Source: Panopea generosa (Eukaryota > Mollusca > Bivalvia > Adapedonta > Hiatellidae). Taken from it: a stretch of DNA of 64,000 nucleotides. Within the stretch, counting starts at the first letter, position 1. Each line of letters starts with the position of its first letter. The notes under the pieces were generated by a model. The model made no database searches, was not told the origin of the DNA, and was given only the letters and a program-made list of their open reading frames with translations. The DNA is taken from the NCBI GenBank assembly GCA_029582155.1, contig CM055909.1:50487818-50551817 (forward strand), in the 5' to 3' direction. Below, piece by piece: positions 10,590 to 23,189 of this stretch. Position numbers and translations under genes: made by a program.

Positions 10590-13135
10590 TACATGAGCCT
10601 ATATAATATCACCTCCCTGTCACCAATCACCTCCCTGTCACCATTATACATGAGCCTATGTAATATCACCTCCCTGTCACCAATCACCTCCCTGTCACCA
10701 TTATACATGAACCTATGTAATATCACCTCCCTGTCACCAATCACCTCCCTGTCACCATTATACATGAACCTATGTAATATCACCTCCCTGTCACCATTAT
10801 ACATGAGCCTATGTAATATCACCTCCCTGTCACCAATCACCTCCCTGTCACCATTATACATGAATCTATGTAATATCACCTCCCTGTCACCAATCACCTC
10901 CCTGTCACCAATCACCTCCCTGTCACCATTATACATGAATCTATGTAATATCACCGCCATTGTCACCAATCGCCTCCCTGTCACCAATCACCTCCCTGTC
11001 ACCATTATACATGAACCTATGTAATATCACCTCCCTGTCACCAATCACTTCTGTCACCATAATACATGAATCTATGTAATATCACCTCCCTGTCACCAAT
11101 CACCTCCCTGTCACCATTATACATGAGCCTATGTAATATCACCTCCCTGTCACCAATCACTTCTGTCACCATTATACATGAATCTATGTAATATCACCTC
11201 CCTGTCACCAATCACCTCCCTGTCACCAATCGCCTCCCTGTCACCAATCACCTCCCTGTCACCATTATACATGAACCTATGTAATATCACCTCCCTGTCA
11301 CCAATCACCTCCCTGTCACCATTATACATGAACCTATGTAATATCACCTCCCTGTCACCAATCACCTCCCTGTCACCAATCGCCTCCCTGTCACCATTAT
11401 ACATGAGCCTATGTAATATCACCTCCCTGTCACCAATCACCTCCCTGTCACCAATCGCCTCCCTGTCACCAATCACCTCCCTGTCACCATTATACATGAA
11501 CCTATGTAATATCACCTCCCTGTCACCAATCACCTCCCTGTCACCAATCGCCTCCCTGTCACCAATCACCTCCCTGTCACCATTATACATGAGCCTATGT
11601 AAAATCACCTCCCTGTCACCAATCACCTCCCTGTCACCAATCGCCTCCCTGTCACCAATCACCTCCCTGTCACCATTATACATGAGCCTATGTAATATCA
11701 CCTCCCTGTCACCAATCACCTCCCTGTCACCAATCGCCTCCCTGTCACCAATCACCTCCCTGTCACCATTATACATGAGCCTATGTAATATCACCTCCCT
11801 GTCACCATTATACATGAGCCTATGTAATATCACCTCCCTGTCACCAATCACCTCCCTGTCACCATTATACATGAGCCTATGTAATATCACCTCCCTGTCA
11901 CCAATCACCTCCCTGTCACCATTATACATGAGCCTATATAATATCACCTCCCTGTCACCAATCACCTCCCTGTCACCATTATACATGAGCCTATGTAATA
12001 TCACCTCCCTGTCACCAATTGCCTCCCTGTCACCAATCAACTCCCTGTCACCATTATTCATGAATCTATGTAATGTCACCTCCCTGTCACCATTATACAT
12101 GAATCTATGTAATATCACCTCCCTGTCACCATTATACATGAACCTATGTAATATCACCTCCCTGTCACCAATCACCTCTGTCACCATTATACATGAACCT
12201 ATGTAATATCACCTCCCTGTCACCAATCACCTCTCTCACCATTATACATGAATATATGTAATATCACCTCCCTGTCACCAATCACCTCCCTGTCACCATT
12301 ATACATGAACCTATGTAATATCACCTCCCTGTCACCAATCACCTCTGTCACCATTATACATGAATCTATGTATTATCACCTCCCTGTCACCAATCACCTC
12401 CCTGTCACCATTATACATTAATCTATGTAATGTCACCTCCTTGTCACCATTATACATGAATCTATGTAATATCACCTCCCTGTCACCAATCACCTCTGTC
12501 ACCATTATACATGAACCTATGTAATATCACCTCCCTGTCACCAATCACCTCTGTCACCATTATACATGAATCTATGTTATATCACCTCCCTGTCACCAAT
12601 CACCTCTCTGTCACCATTATACGTGAATATATGTAATGTCACCTCCTTGTCACCATTATACATGAATCTATGTATTATCACCTCCCTGTCACCAATCACC
12701 TCCCTGTCACCATTATACATGAATCTATGTAATGTCACCTCCTTGTCACCATTATACATGAATCTATGTAATATCACCTCCCTGTCACCAATCACTTCTG
12801 TCACCATTATACATGAATCTATGTAATATCCCTCTTTCTCACCATTATACATGAATCTATGTATTATCACCTCCCTGTCACCAATCACCTCCCTGTCACC
12901 ATTATACATGAATCTATGTAATGTCACCTCCTTGTCACCATTATACATGAATCTATGTAATATCACCTCCCTGTCACCAATCACTTCTGTCACCATTATA
13001 CATGAATCTATGTAATATCACCTCCCTGTCACCAATCACCTCCCTGTCACCATTATATATGAATCTATGTAATGTCACCTCCTTGTCTCCATTATACATG
13101 AATCTATGTTATGTCACCTCCCTGTCACCATTTAA
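10590..13135. repeat. Composite minisatellite, 18-bp and 39-bp modules, about 2.5 kb
   Basis: Two modules alternate: an 18-bp core CACCTCCCTGTCACCAAT, and a longer module that adds TATACATGAACCTATGTAAT. The number of 18-bp cores per long module varies from 1 to 4. In the right third, diverged forms (CTCCTTGTCACC, ATGTAATGTC, CACTTCTGTCACC) recur together as a higher-order block. Both strands are open over hundreds of codons (for instance 11150-12206), purely because of the unit. Confidence 0.95.
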
Positions 13136-13179
13136 GTGTAAGCTTTCTTATATAGACTTAACACTAAGCAATGTTCCAC

Positions 13180-14265
13180 AGTGATGGGAGGTAAGTGACC
13201 TTTTATACCCTGATCACAGTGATGGGAGGTAAGTGACCTTTTATACCTTGATCACAGTGAAGGGAGGTAAGTGACCTTTTATACCCTGATCACAGTGAAG
13301 GGAGGTAAGTGACCTTTTATACCCTGATCACAGTGATGGGAGGTAAGTGACCTTTTATTCCTTGATCACAGTGATGGGAGGTAAGTGACCTTTTATACCT
13401 TGATCACAGTGATGGGAGGTAAGTGACCTTTTATACCTTGATCGCAGTGATGGGAGGTATTAAGTGACCTTTTATACCTTGATCACAGTGATGGGAGGTA
13501 AGTGACCTTTTATACCTTGATCACAGTGATGGGAGGTAAGTGACCTTTTATACCTTGATCACAGTGATGGGAGGTAAGTGACCTTTTATACCTTGATCGC
13601 AGTGATGGGGAGGTATTAAGTGACCTTTTATACTTTGATCACAGTGATGGGAGGTAAGTGACCTTTTATACCTTGATCGCAGTGATGGGGAGGTATTAAG
13701 TGACCTTTTATACTTTTATCACAGTGATGGGGAGGTATTAAGTGACCTTTTATACCTTGATCACAGTGATGGGAGGTAAGTGACCTTTTATACTTTGATC
13801 ACAGTGATGGGGAGGTATTAAGTGACCTTTTATACCTTGATCACAGTGATGGGAAGGTATTAAGTGACCTTTTATACTTTGATCACAGTGATGGGGAGGT
13901 ATTAAGTGACCTTTTATACCTTGATCACAGTGATGGGAGGTAAGTGACCTTTTATACTTTGATCACAGTGATGGGGAGGTATTAAGTGACCTTTTATACC
14001 TTGATCACAGTGATGGGGAGGTATTAAGTGACCTTTTATACCTTGATCACAGTGATGGGGAGGTATTAAGTGACCTTTTATACTTTGATCACAGTGATGG
14101 GGAGGTATTAAGTGACCTTTTATACCTTTATCACAGTGATGGGGAGGTATTAAGTGACCTTTTATACCTTGATCACAGTGATGGGGAGGTATTAAGTGAC
14201 CTTTTATACCTTGATCATAGTGATGGGGAGGTATTAAGTGACCTTTTATACTTTGATCACAGTGC
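13180..14265. repeat. Minisatellite with 5'-splice-site-like motif, 27 copies
   Basis: Units of 37-42 bp: CACAGTGATGGGAG, GTAAGTGACC, TTTTATACCTTGAT. By direct count 13 units carry the donor-like GGGAGGTAAGTGA. Another 14 carry an insertion giving GGGGAGGTATTAAG. The GTAAGT form fills the left end and the insertion form fills the right end, with a mixed zone at 13440-13990. Confidence 0.95.
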
Positions 14266-14337
14266 CACTTGATCAGGTTAATAAGAAAACCAATTTTAAA
14301 TATCGCCACTTTGCATTTATCTGTCACTCCAAGTCAC

Positions 14338-14600
14338 TGGTCCTGCTAGCTTAGTAACAGTTTTTACTGCAAACCCAGGGATCATGAGTTTGAATCCTCA
14401 CCAGACCACAGTCTCTGTGATGATTGGTCATGAATTTTGTCCATGAGTCTCCCACCTGTTAATTTTAGTGGAAGAAGTCAGATACTTGCAGAGATTGGAG
14501 GTGTTTCTAGTGCTCTTTAACTGCTCAGCGGATCCCAGGTACAATATTTGGTACGCTACTATGCTTAACACTGTTTAAAGTAACTGAAAACAGCTGAAAA
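14338..14600 (+). mobile_element. SINE-A copy, diverged
   Basis: Contains CCAGGGATCATGAGTTTGAA, CACAGTCTCTGTGATGATTG and GTGGAAGAAGTCAGA, which match the better SINE-A copies at 21766 and 33477 in the same order. Confidence 0.65.
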
Positions 14601-15887
14601 AATCATTATATAAACATAACAGTTTTATTAGGTAAACGGTAATTTAAAATATTAATGATCACAATTATAGATGTTTCCCAGAATTGATCTGTGATATGTT
14701 GAAACTGCTGTTGTATATAACTCCCCACCCCTTTTCCTCATTTACATGTGTGTAATGTTGTGATATGTGATATATATATATTATGTGCACTTTCAAGAAT
14801 CCATTAAGCTTCAGAGTCCCCTGGATAGATTTTACTAGATTCATTGGTAAAATAATTGGCACTACAGTTTTGTACTAAAGAATCAAAAGCAGGAAAAACA
14901 TTGAGGTAAAAACGATAAGCAACCCCCATAAAGCAGCATAAGTAGGGAAACTGTATGGCATGTGACCAGGCATTGGCCATAAATCAGATAACAACAGTTT
15001 TGTTTATCACTAATTGGCTACTGTTTTATTTCCCTGCAGGTTACTAATTGTCTACTAATTGGTTGATAAAGTAGCCGCCTACATGTTATTACTTAATAAC
15101 CTTCACCATGAAGATTATACAGAAAATAAGAATGGGAAATTAACTTTCTTGTGAAAAGAATATGATAAAAATATGTTTTGTGTGTTTTAAGAATATTAAG
15201 GGATTGAAAATATGAATAATAAAGGCACCTCCTCTAAACTGGTCCAATGATTTTTTTAACAAAATCCGAGCTAAAACTTTTAACACGTTACTAATTCAAT
15301 CAACACATTATGTCTGCTTAATCCATTAAAAATATAAATGAAAACCATTAAAGGCACAATGTAACATTATTTTGTCTATAAATGTTGAATTATAAGCATG
15401 AAAATCATGTTAAACAGTAAAATGAAAACATTTTGCAAATGTTTTGTGTTTGTCTATTTTTGAAAATGTATTGCCCCAGGGATATTTAATACTAGGAATT
15501 AAGGGCATGTTTAGATAATTGCAAGTCAAGTTACTGCAATATTGAATACTGCAATATTGAATACTGACTACTAACTAGATTATCTTTCCTACTAACTTGG
15601 TACTGAAACATTGGGGGATGTATTGAATTTCTCCTGACATTGCCAAATATGTCAAAGAAAATCAAGTAAATGACATTTCAGTAATGCTACACAGAGCTGC
15701 CAAAAGTACCAGGTCACCCTCACCAGTGACAGTAATAATAACATCGTGGTTGTTTTTTCGCCCCCTCCCCAGCTTTTAGTAATGACTTTGCACTGCTGCA
15801 GTGCCTGATAATGTGTTGTTGATTGGTATTTACTGAAAAAACATGCCTGTGTAAACAAAAACAAGTCTTACAGAAAATTGACTGCTT
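14601..15887. other. Intronic, nothing recognised
   Basis: AT-rich unique sequence. A small duplication CTGCAATATTGAATA lies near 15535-15565. No supported gene or element. Confidence 0.5.
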
Positions 15888-16010
15888 TTATTGCCGTATG
15901 CTCTTGTACTTGTTCTTGAATGCTTCCTGTAGTCGTTCCGGTATGGAGTTGAGGTATGACTGCAGGCTCTGTAAGACAATCCGCACCAGCTCCTGCAGGG
16001 AGTTCCATTT
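15888..16010 (-). pseudogene. Minus-strand coding-like fragment with natural stop
   Basis: Read on the minus strand from 16010 to a TAA at 15890-15888, a 40-codon frame gives an amphipathic, Leu-rich C-terminus-like peptide including LQELVRIVLQSLQSYLNSIP and ending YKSIRQ. The local composition is clearly richer in GC than the surroundings. A TAA lies immediately upstream in the same frame, and no acceptor separates them, so it does not look like an intact exon. It may be the decayed 3' end of a transposase or a retrocopy. I cannot name the family. Other frames of the same stretch are also open, which weakens the case. Confidence 0.3.
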
Positions 16011-16317
16011 TTACTGTTTGCCAACAGCACATTCTCAGGTGTACATCACCAGAAATATCAGAAGGTTGAAATATGTGGTTGTAGGTTTCTCCCAGTGTAA
16101 CAAGTGTCTGGCAGGTGTTACAGTCTTTTTTTAATGTTTAGTTATCTCCCTTTGATCTTAATTGGTGTAGTTTGTGAATTCAAACAGTTGGTGATAAAAA
16201 TGGTAAATGTCTATTTTAGTTACACCTTAGCTTCAGTAATATGGCAAGTTGCATTTTTAGAAAATATAGTTGGTGCATTAGCAAAATAACAACTTTCATA
16301 TACCAGTACACATTTAG

Positions 16318-16370
16318 TATCCCCAGAAACATTTAGTATCCACAGAAACATTTAGTATCCACAGAAACAT
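16318..16370. repeat. Short tandem repeat, 20-bp unit, 2-3 copies
   Basis: ACATTTAGTATCCACAGAA is repeated with one C/A variant. Confidence 0.8.
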
Positions 16371-17859
16371 ATGTAAATCAATGTGAGAAACTCAACCTTT
16401 TCAAATGTGTATATTGCATGTCCAACATATTCATTCATGTTTTACCCTCCATAAATATTTTCTATGTTGTTTAGAAGCTTAAACTTTGAAGTTTAAATTG
16501 ATATGTAAAAATTCATTATTGACCATTAACCCTATTCAAAAAAAGATAAAAACAAATAAAAAGAGAAGATCTTTGAAAAAAACATAATTATTGAAACAGC
16601 TTTCTTAAAGATGGTATATCAGGAAACAATGCTACAAATAAAATTACTTTTCAAATGCGTACAAAGCATCTCATTATCAGGGCTTACTAGAGATTAATAT
16701 CCAAATGGTTTGTATGTCAAATCCACCAAAATGTGATAAAGTCAATATTTTAATCAGAGTGGTAAATTTGAAACGAAATCCCCATTCTAAACATAGACAG
16801 CATTTAAATACTTCTTGACAACCATCACATCGTCAGTCAACACTTGGATGAAAGAAATTCTACAACATGCAAACCAGTATGACTGATCAAATCGAAATTA
16901 AAACAAAATCACACAACTCAATTGATACATCAAAATGTGTGGCAATTTTAAGCCAGGAAATCTATTTTTTCTTGCTATTTCATAGCCCAAGTTAATTAGG
17001 GAGATATAGGTATGATTTATTGGAAAAAAATTTGTTTAGCTTATTTTAAATTAAATTAATTATTAAAGGATGAAAACAGTATAAACATTCACAATAGTAA
17101 CTGTTATTCGTTCTTTTACATAAAAATGATGCTAAACATCAGTCAATAAATTTTTCTTTTTATTTATATTTTTATTATTGAAAAAGGTTAATTTGCATAT
17201 TTGATATGCAATTAAAAAATTCCAGAACCAGTCTAATATTATCTTGATCATTTGGATGTTTATCAAACATTGAAGTGTTTCAGAAGTATTGAAGTTACAA
17301 TTAGTGCATGTGACATATTACATCAGGTCATTTGTACCTGGAACCAGTTTAACATCACGATCAGTTGGATGCTTATCAAACATTTAAGAGTTTGGCAAGT
17401 ACCAGTGTTTGATTAATGGGTTACAATCATGCACTGTGTCATATATCCTGATTGCTACTTCAAATGGAATCTTGGAGAAGAAACAACAACAATTAAAGTG
17501 CTAGATCTATAGTGCTGTAATAGTCGATGATTTCTAAACCACAACTGTGTCATAGAAAGCTCATTATTTAGTGTCATTCTAATAGTACATTAATAAACGA
17601 GAATAATAACAGTAAACTGAATTCCATGTATTAACTAGTATTTATTATTGGGCCATACATTGTTTGTTTTTTTGTAAACAAGAAGTACATCTAATAAAGG
17701 TGTTGTAAGTAAATACCTCTGAAAACATCAGCCATACTTGTATAATATTTGTATTTGGACTGAATTTATTATATTTTATTTTGTTGGGAATGTTTGTACA
17801 TGAACGTTATTTAATAGATTAAAAGTAAGACAAAAGATTCATACAATTATAAATGTCAT
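16371..17859. other. Intronic, nothing recognised
   Basis: AT-rich unique sequence. Two loosely similar blocks (GAACCAGTCTAATATTATC near 17225 and GAACCAGTTTAACATCACG near 17341) suggest an old duplication of about 115 bp. Confidence 0.45.
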
Positions 17860-18285
17860 CAGTAGCAGCAACATAAATAGCAGTAACACCAGTAGTAGAA
17901 ACAGTCATAGCATCAGCAGTAATATCAGCATTAACAGAAGCAATAGCAAAAATAGCAAAAGCAACAGCAAAAGTACCAATAGCCATAGCAGCAGCAGCAC
18001 ATAGCAACAGCAGTGGCAGCAGTGTTATTGGCAGTAGCATCAGCAATAGGAGCAGAAGTAACAATATTATCAGCAATCAAAGCAACAGCAGTAACAGCAG
18101 CTCTGTGGACAGTAGGTGCAGCAATAGCAGTAGCAGCAGTTATAGTGATAGCAGTAGCAGCAGTTGTAGTGATAGCAGTATCAGCAGCTGTAGTATCAGC
18201 AGTTATAGTGATAGCCGTAGCAGCAGCTGTAGTATCAGCAGTTGTAGTAATATTAGTAGCAGCAACAGCTGGTCAGCATTATTCT
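17860..18285. repeat. Trinucleotide-rich repeat (AGC/AGT/ACA)
   Basis: Imperfect triplets such as GCAGTAGCAGCAGTT recur over about 425 bp. They give Ser-, Ala- and Val-rich false open frames on both strands. No flanking splice signals support an exon. Confidence 0.85.
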
Positions 18286-18869
18286 GACTGTATATGGCTG
18301 TGATAGATTACATAATCTGCGTGTTATACAAGAGAGAGGTTGAATCCTTCATTCCACACTGACATTCCTTCAGCATCCATCAGCAGGTACATGGGAGTGG
18401 GGGGGGGGGACTTACCTGTTGTACAATGTGTGTTACATTGTATACATACTGTCTAATGCATAGATACATGTACAGATTGTCTGAGCAGCATAGGAAATAG
18501 AAAGTGTGAATTCTCTCTCATTCTGTGTCTCTCTGCCATGTTGTACATTTCTGCCATTGCATATGAATTTTCAAATTGTTTGATAGATTGGTTGATTGCA
18601 GTATGTGATTGTTTGGCGTTGTCATTTAGCCTGCCAGCATGGGGGGTTTTATTTTTTTAAAAAATGTACCGAAATAATAAATATTTTATAAGCGTTTTGT
18701 TTTAACTGTTATTTTTATCACTTTATTCATGTTGAACCTAATCATACTTACCAGGGGATAAGTTCGAATTAGACCATTAAGTAACACCTTCCTTCGTCTG
18801 TAGAGAGTAACTTTACAACATTACTTATAATAATAATGTCGTGAAGAGCTCAAGTTAATTTTTTTATGC

Positions 18870-19420
18870 TCCCCCAAAGTGGGGAAGCATATAGTCGCTG
18901 CTTCATCCGTGTGTGCGTTCCCACATTTTTGTCCGGGCTATTTCTCTACAACCTCCGGTTGGAATTTTATGAAACTTGCCAGGATGCATCATTACCAAGT
19001 GCAGATGCGCAAATTGTCTTTGTGATCACGTTCGAAGATTATTCACGGACTTATGGCCCTTTGATTCTGTCTGTGACCAAATTTTTGTCTGCTCTATTTC
19101 TCTACAACTCTTTGTTGGAATTTTATGAAACTTGCTAGGATGCATCATTTCCAAGTGCAGATGTGCATTTTGTCTTTGTGTTCTGTTTCGATTAATTTTC
19201 ATAGAGTTATGGCCCTTTGAATCTGTCTGTGACCAAATTGTTGTCCCCGCTATTTCTCTACAACCTCTGATGGAATTTTATGAAGCTTGCTATGTTCGTG
19301 TTCCGGTTCGATGATTTTTCACGGAGTTATCGCCCTTTCATTCTGTCTGTGACCAAACTCTTCTCCGCTCTATTTCTCTACAATCTCTGGTTGGAATTTT
19401 ATGAAACTTGCTAGGATAAC
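18870..19420 (+). repeat. Tandem/dispersed repeat, about 4 copies of a 120-160 bp unit
   Basis: The blocks CTATTTCTCTACAACCTC, TGGAATTTTATGAAACTTGC and ATTCTGTCTGTGACCAAA recur at about 18940, 19095, 19250 and 19370. This repeat type feels familiar from bivalve genomes (memory only). Short + open frames here are repeat artefacts. Confidence 0.75.
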
Positions 19421-20219
19421 AACTGAATCTTTATAATGAAATCAGTAATTATATCCATCATTGAATGTATATTTGTAATAACAATTTGCTGAAATGTTTG
19501 ATCACAGGTCATAATGACCTATTTCAAAGTATGTTGTACAATGTATTATATCACGGCATAAAAAATAATGTATTGACTTCCCTTTAGAACTCTCACAGTT
19601 ACTTCCCCCGTTCAATATCATTACCATTTGATACAGAGTCAAACACTCAGTGACTCACTTAGGGGAGCATCCATAGGTTCCACCAATATTTTCTTGTTTA
19701 ATATAAATATGATATCATCATTGTAGATTCTATTTACAAAATATCCTATCACAATTTGGTGTTTTTTTCCCTCTATATACCATTGAGAAAGACTTTATAA
19801 CATTACTTATATATAAATAATGTTGCGAATATCTCCCATTCATTTCTTTAGTATATATTAAAATTTTGATATCATCATTATAGATTCTATTTATAGAATA
19901 TCCTTTCACAGTTTGGCTTGCATTTTATTGGTATGTGATTGCATAGGTTAATATTCTGGCAAGGAAAACAAACAAAAAATGCAAGAAAATGCATTGTGTC
20001 TGTTTTACATTGATTTCCACCCAGAGGAATGATTGCATCAAATATTTGGTAAAGGAAGGCAAACTGATTGTATCAGCCTGATCATCAACTGTATAGGAGA
20101 GTATATGCTATCTCGGTGTGGGATTCCTTCATTCCAGATGGGTGAGAAAGATGTATTGTGATTCCAGGAGGTACTGGAAGTCTTGGCAACAGCTCCTGTA
20201 ATCATAAAGTACCTGCTCG
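19421..20219. other. Intronic, nothing coding
   Basis: Two diverged copies of ATATCATCATTGTAGATTC, with a CTATTTA continuation, near 19710 and 19870 suggest an old duplication of about 160 bp. Nothing else was recognised. Confidence 0.45.
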
Positions 20220-20520
20220 ACACTCACTTTATGTCACTCCAAGCGGGTGGGGTACTTTCACTTTTCCGTCTGCTGCTAAGCATGTTTTTTGCACTTTTTC
20301 TCAGTCACTGGATTAATGCGTGATTTTGAGGACGGATTTGTCATGTGTTTTTAATGGGCACTCGAAGTGGGTGGGGTACTTTCACTTTTCTTACACAAGC
20401 CAGCTTCTGCTGAGAATTGTTTTTAGCCTTTTTCTCAGTCACTGGATTAATGCATGATTCTGATGATCTGTCATGTGTTTTTACAGACACTTGAAGTGGG
20501 TGGGTTTGTTTGACATGCAG
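20220..20520. repeat. Tandem repeat, about 120-bp unit, 2.5 copies
   Basis: GGGTGGGGTACTTTCACTTT and CTCAGTCACTGGATTAATG recur at about 20240, 20360 and 20495, with lower similarity in the last copy. Confidence 0.8.
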
Positions 20521-21344
20521 GTGAACATTAGGTAGATGAGGATCAGTCTTTAGACGGTGAATCCATGATGTATACTGTTGTGTGATGACAAGAATGCAAT
20601 CACAGTGTTTATAGAGAGAAGACTATGATGAAGTGTGATGGGGGAATTCTTTCATGTTTTAAGATAAACTTTTGTAGATTCCAGCATGGGAGTAATCATT
20701 TCGGTCATCATTCCACACTTCCGCCATGTGTTGCACAGACAGGCTGATATTATCGACATGTTTTAGAAGCATCTTGGATAAAGATACTGCAGCATATTTG
20801 TGAAATAAATGTTAACATAATATTCCTTTTTACTGAGTCTGTATAAATATTTGTGTAAACTTATATATAGTTAACCTTTATCTGAAGAAGGTGAAACCAA
20901 CAGACTTCATTTAAAATAATACTTGTTTACTTTGGAGGAGTGGAGATTTTCAGGTAAATCTCTGACTGGAACGAGTCCTCAAATTCTTAGGTAATGGGAT
21001 TGTAGGGGTCAAAATATATCTCTCTTTTTTCCGTCACTTTGGTTATATTCAAGTCTCGGAGGGAGTCCTAGATATGCTAGTGGTTTAAAATTGCCTATAA
21101 AGTTCTGTTGGTGTGATATTTAATATATGTTCACTTCTGATTATTTTCCTTTTCTTATAAATTGCACCATTGTTCCTTGATGAAGTTTTGACATGACCAC
21201 ATTTGTTTACTTGTAATGACCATAGTTGTGTGCCTGTGTCAAGGGCCATGCCAGGCTTTCAATTGCCATGAGAGGTTAACAGGCCAGCTGTCAAAAGGAG
21301 ATGGATGGACTTCTTTATATTTATCATAACAACTTGTTGGAATT
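20521..21344. other. Intronic, nothing recognised
   Basis: Unique AT-rich sequence with no supported feature. Confidence 0.5.
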
Positions 21345-22850
21345 GTTTATAGTGTTTAAGACAGGTTTCGCTGTGTATAGTGTTTAAGATAGGTTTCGCC
21401 ATGTATAGTGTTTAAGACAGGTTTAGCCATATAAAGTGTTTAAGACAGGTGTCGTCATGTATAATGTTTAGGACGGGTTTTGCCATGTACAGTGTTTAAG
21501 ACAGGTTTCGTCATGTATAGTGTTTAAGACAGGTTTAGCCATATATAGTGTTTAAGACAGGTTTTGCCTTCTATAGTGTTTAAGACAGGTTTTGCCATGT
21601 ATAGTGTTTAAGACAGGTTTAGCCATATATAGTGTTTAAGACAGGTTTTGCCATGTATAGTGTTTAAGACAGGTTTCGCCATGTATAGTGTTTAAGACAG
21701 GTTTCACCATGTATAGTGTTTAAGACAGGTTTTGCCATGTAAAGTGTTTACGACAGGTTTCAGCTGGGCCTGATTAGCTCAGTCGGTTACGCGTCTGACT
21801 ATCAATCCAGGGGTCGTGAGTTTGAAACTTGTCCGGCAACAGTCTCCATGATGATTGATATATGACATTGTGTCTCATTATCATTCGTCTCTCACCGCTG
21901 ATTCAAGTGGGAAAGTTATCAGTTACTTACTGTGATGGGGTGTGCTCGAGTACTGGTTAATCCCAGGAAACAGTGGTTAGGTTAACTGATCGTCTGTTAG
22001 CCCTCGATGGCATAAAAATGACAATAAATATTCAATAAAAATCAATCAATCACTTAAGACAGGTTTTGCAATATATAGTATTAAAGACAGGTGTTGCCAT
22101 GTATAGTGTTTAAGACAGGTGTCGCTATGTATAGTGTTTCAGACAGGTTTAGCCATGTACAGTGTTTAAGACCGGTGTCGTCATGTATAATGTTTAGACA
22201 GGTTTTGCCATGTACAGTGTTTAAGACAGGTTTCGTCATGTATAGTGTTTAAGACAGGTTTAGCCATATATAGTGTTTAAGAGAGGTTTTGCCATGTATA
22301 GTGTTTAAGACAGGTTTTGCCATGTTTAGTGTTTAAGACAGGTTTCGCCATATATAGTGTTTAAGACAGGTGTCATCATGTAAAGTGTTTAAGACAGGTT
22401 TTGCCATGTGTAGTGTTTAAGACAGGTTTTGCCATATATAGTGTTTAAGACAGGTGTCATCATGTAAAGTGTTTAAGACAGGTTTTGCCATGTAAAATGT
22501 TTAAGACAGGTTTTGCCATGTATAGTGTTAAATTCAGGTTTTGCCATATATAGTGTTTAAGACAGGTGTTGTCATGTAAAGTGTTTAAGACAGGTTTTGC
22601 CATGTATAGTGTTTAAGACAGGTGTCGTCATGTAAAGTGATTAAGACAGGTTTTGCCATGTATAGTGTTTAAGACAGGTTTGGCCATATATAGTGTTTAA
22701 AACAGGTGTTGTCATGTTAAGTGTTTAAGACAGGTTTCACCATGTATAGTGTTTAAGACATGTTTTACCATGTATAGTGTTTAAGACAGGTGTCGTCATG
22801 TATAGTGTTTTAGACGGGTTTCGCCATGTAAAGTGTTTAAGACAGGTGTG
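21345..22850. repeat. 28-30 bp minisatellite, about 40 copies, interrupted by a SINE
   Basis: Units of TGTTTAAGACAGGTTT followed by TGCCATGTATAG. The array runs 21345-21765 and resumes at about 22052-22850. The two halves share the same variants (TGTCGTCATG, AGCCATATA), so it was one array before the SINE landed. Confidence 0.93.
21766..22051 (+). mobile_element. SINE-A, near full length, inserted in the minisatellite
   Basis: A tRNA-derived head (GGGCCTGATTAGCTCAGTCGG, quoted as GGGCCTGATTAGC plus TCAGTCGG; then GGGGTCGTGAGTTTGAAAC as B-box) is followed by the body (CAGTCTCCATGATGATTG, CACCGCTGATTCAAGTGGG, GTTAGCCCTCGATGGC) and an (AATC)n-type tail ending in AATCAATCAATCA. Pol III transcription of an active source is inferred from the boxes. 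Confidence 0.88.
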
Positions 22851-23189
22851 GCTTAATTGAGATAATAAATACTACTAGCAATTAAATGTGTGACTGCTTT
22901 GTTTCATTTCTGTAGAAAACGATGGCCCCTTTCATCCCTGAGTGGGGTATAATACATATATAATCTTCAATAAATCACAATAAATGTTGTTATTCTTCCA
23001 TTGTAATAAAACATGTTTTTATAGTAGTGTTACAAGGCTCTCTCAGGTAACTGAATTAACATAAACATAACTTCATTGAACTACTTATGCATACTTTGTT
23101 CTTTTCAGAAATCAGACACAATTATTTTTATGTAGCATTCTTATTGTGAAAGTATAGTTGCTTGTTTAACAAAAGTGATTCTTTTGAAT
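22851..23189. other. Intronic, nothing recognised
   Basis: Unique AT-rich sequence between the minisatellite and a SINE-B. Confidence 0.5.

Noticed and set aside
10502-13184. Long open frames on both strands (up to 345 codons)
   Set aside because: Both strands are open over the same bases because the unit lacks stops, which shows repeat structure and not coding selection.
13181-13189. TGATGGGAG as a 9-nt microexon between AG and GTAAGT
   Set aside because: In the phase required by the flanking exons it begins with TGA, and no pyrimidine tract precedes it.
13180-14265. Regularly spaced repeats as a CRISPR array
   Set aside because: The units are contiguous with no unique spacers, there are no cas genes and the DNA is eukaryotic. 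The same applies to all the other arrays.
21766-21840. tRNA gene
   Set aside because: A-box and B-box words are present, but the acceptor-stem pairing is missing and the sequence continues into the SINE body seen in many other copies.
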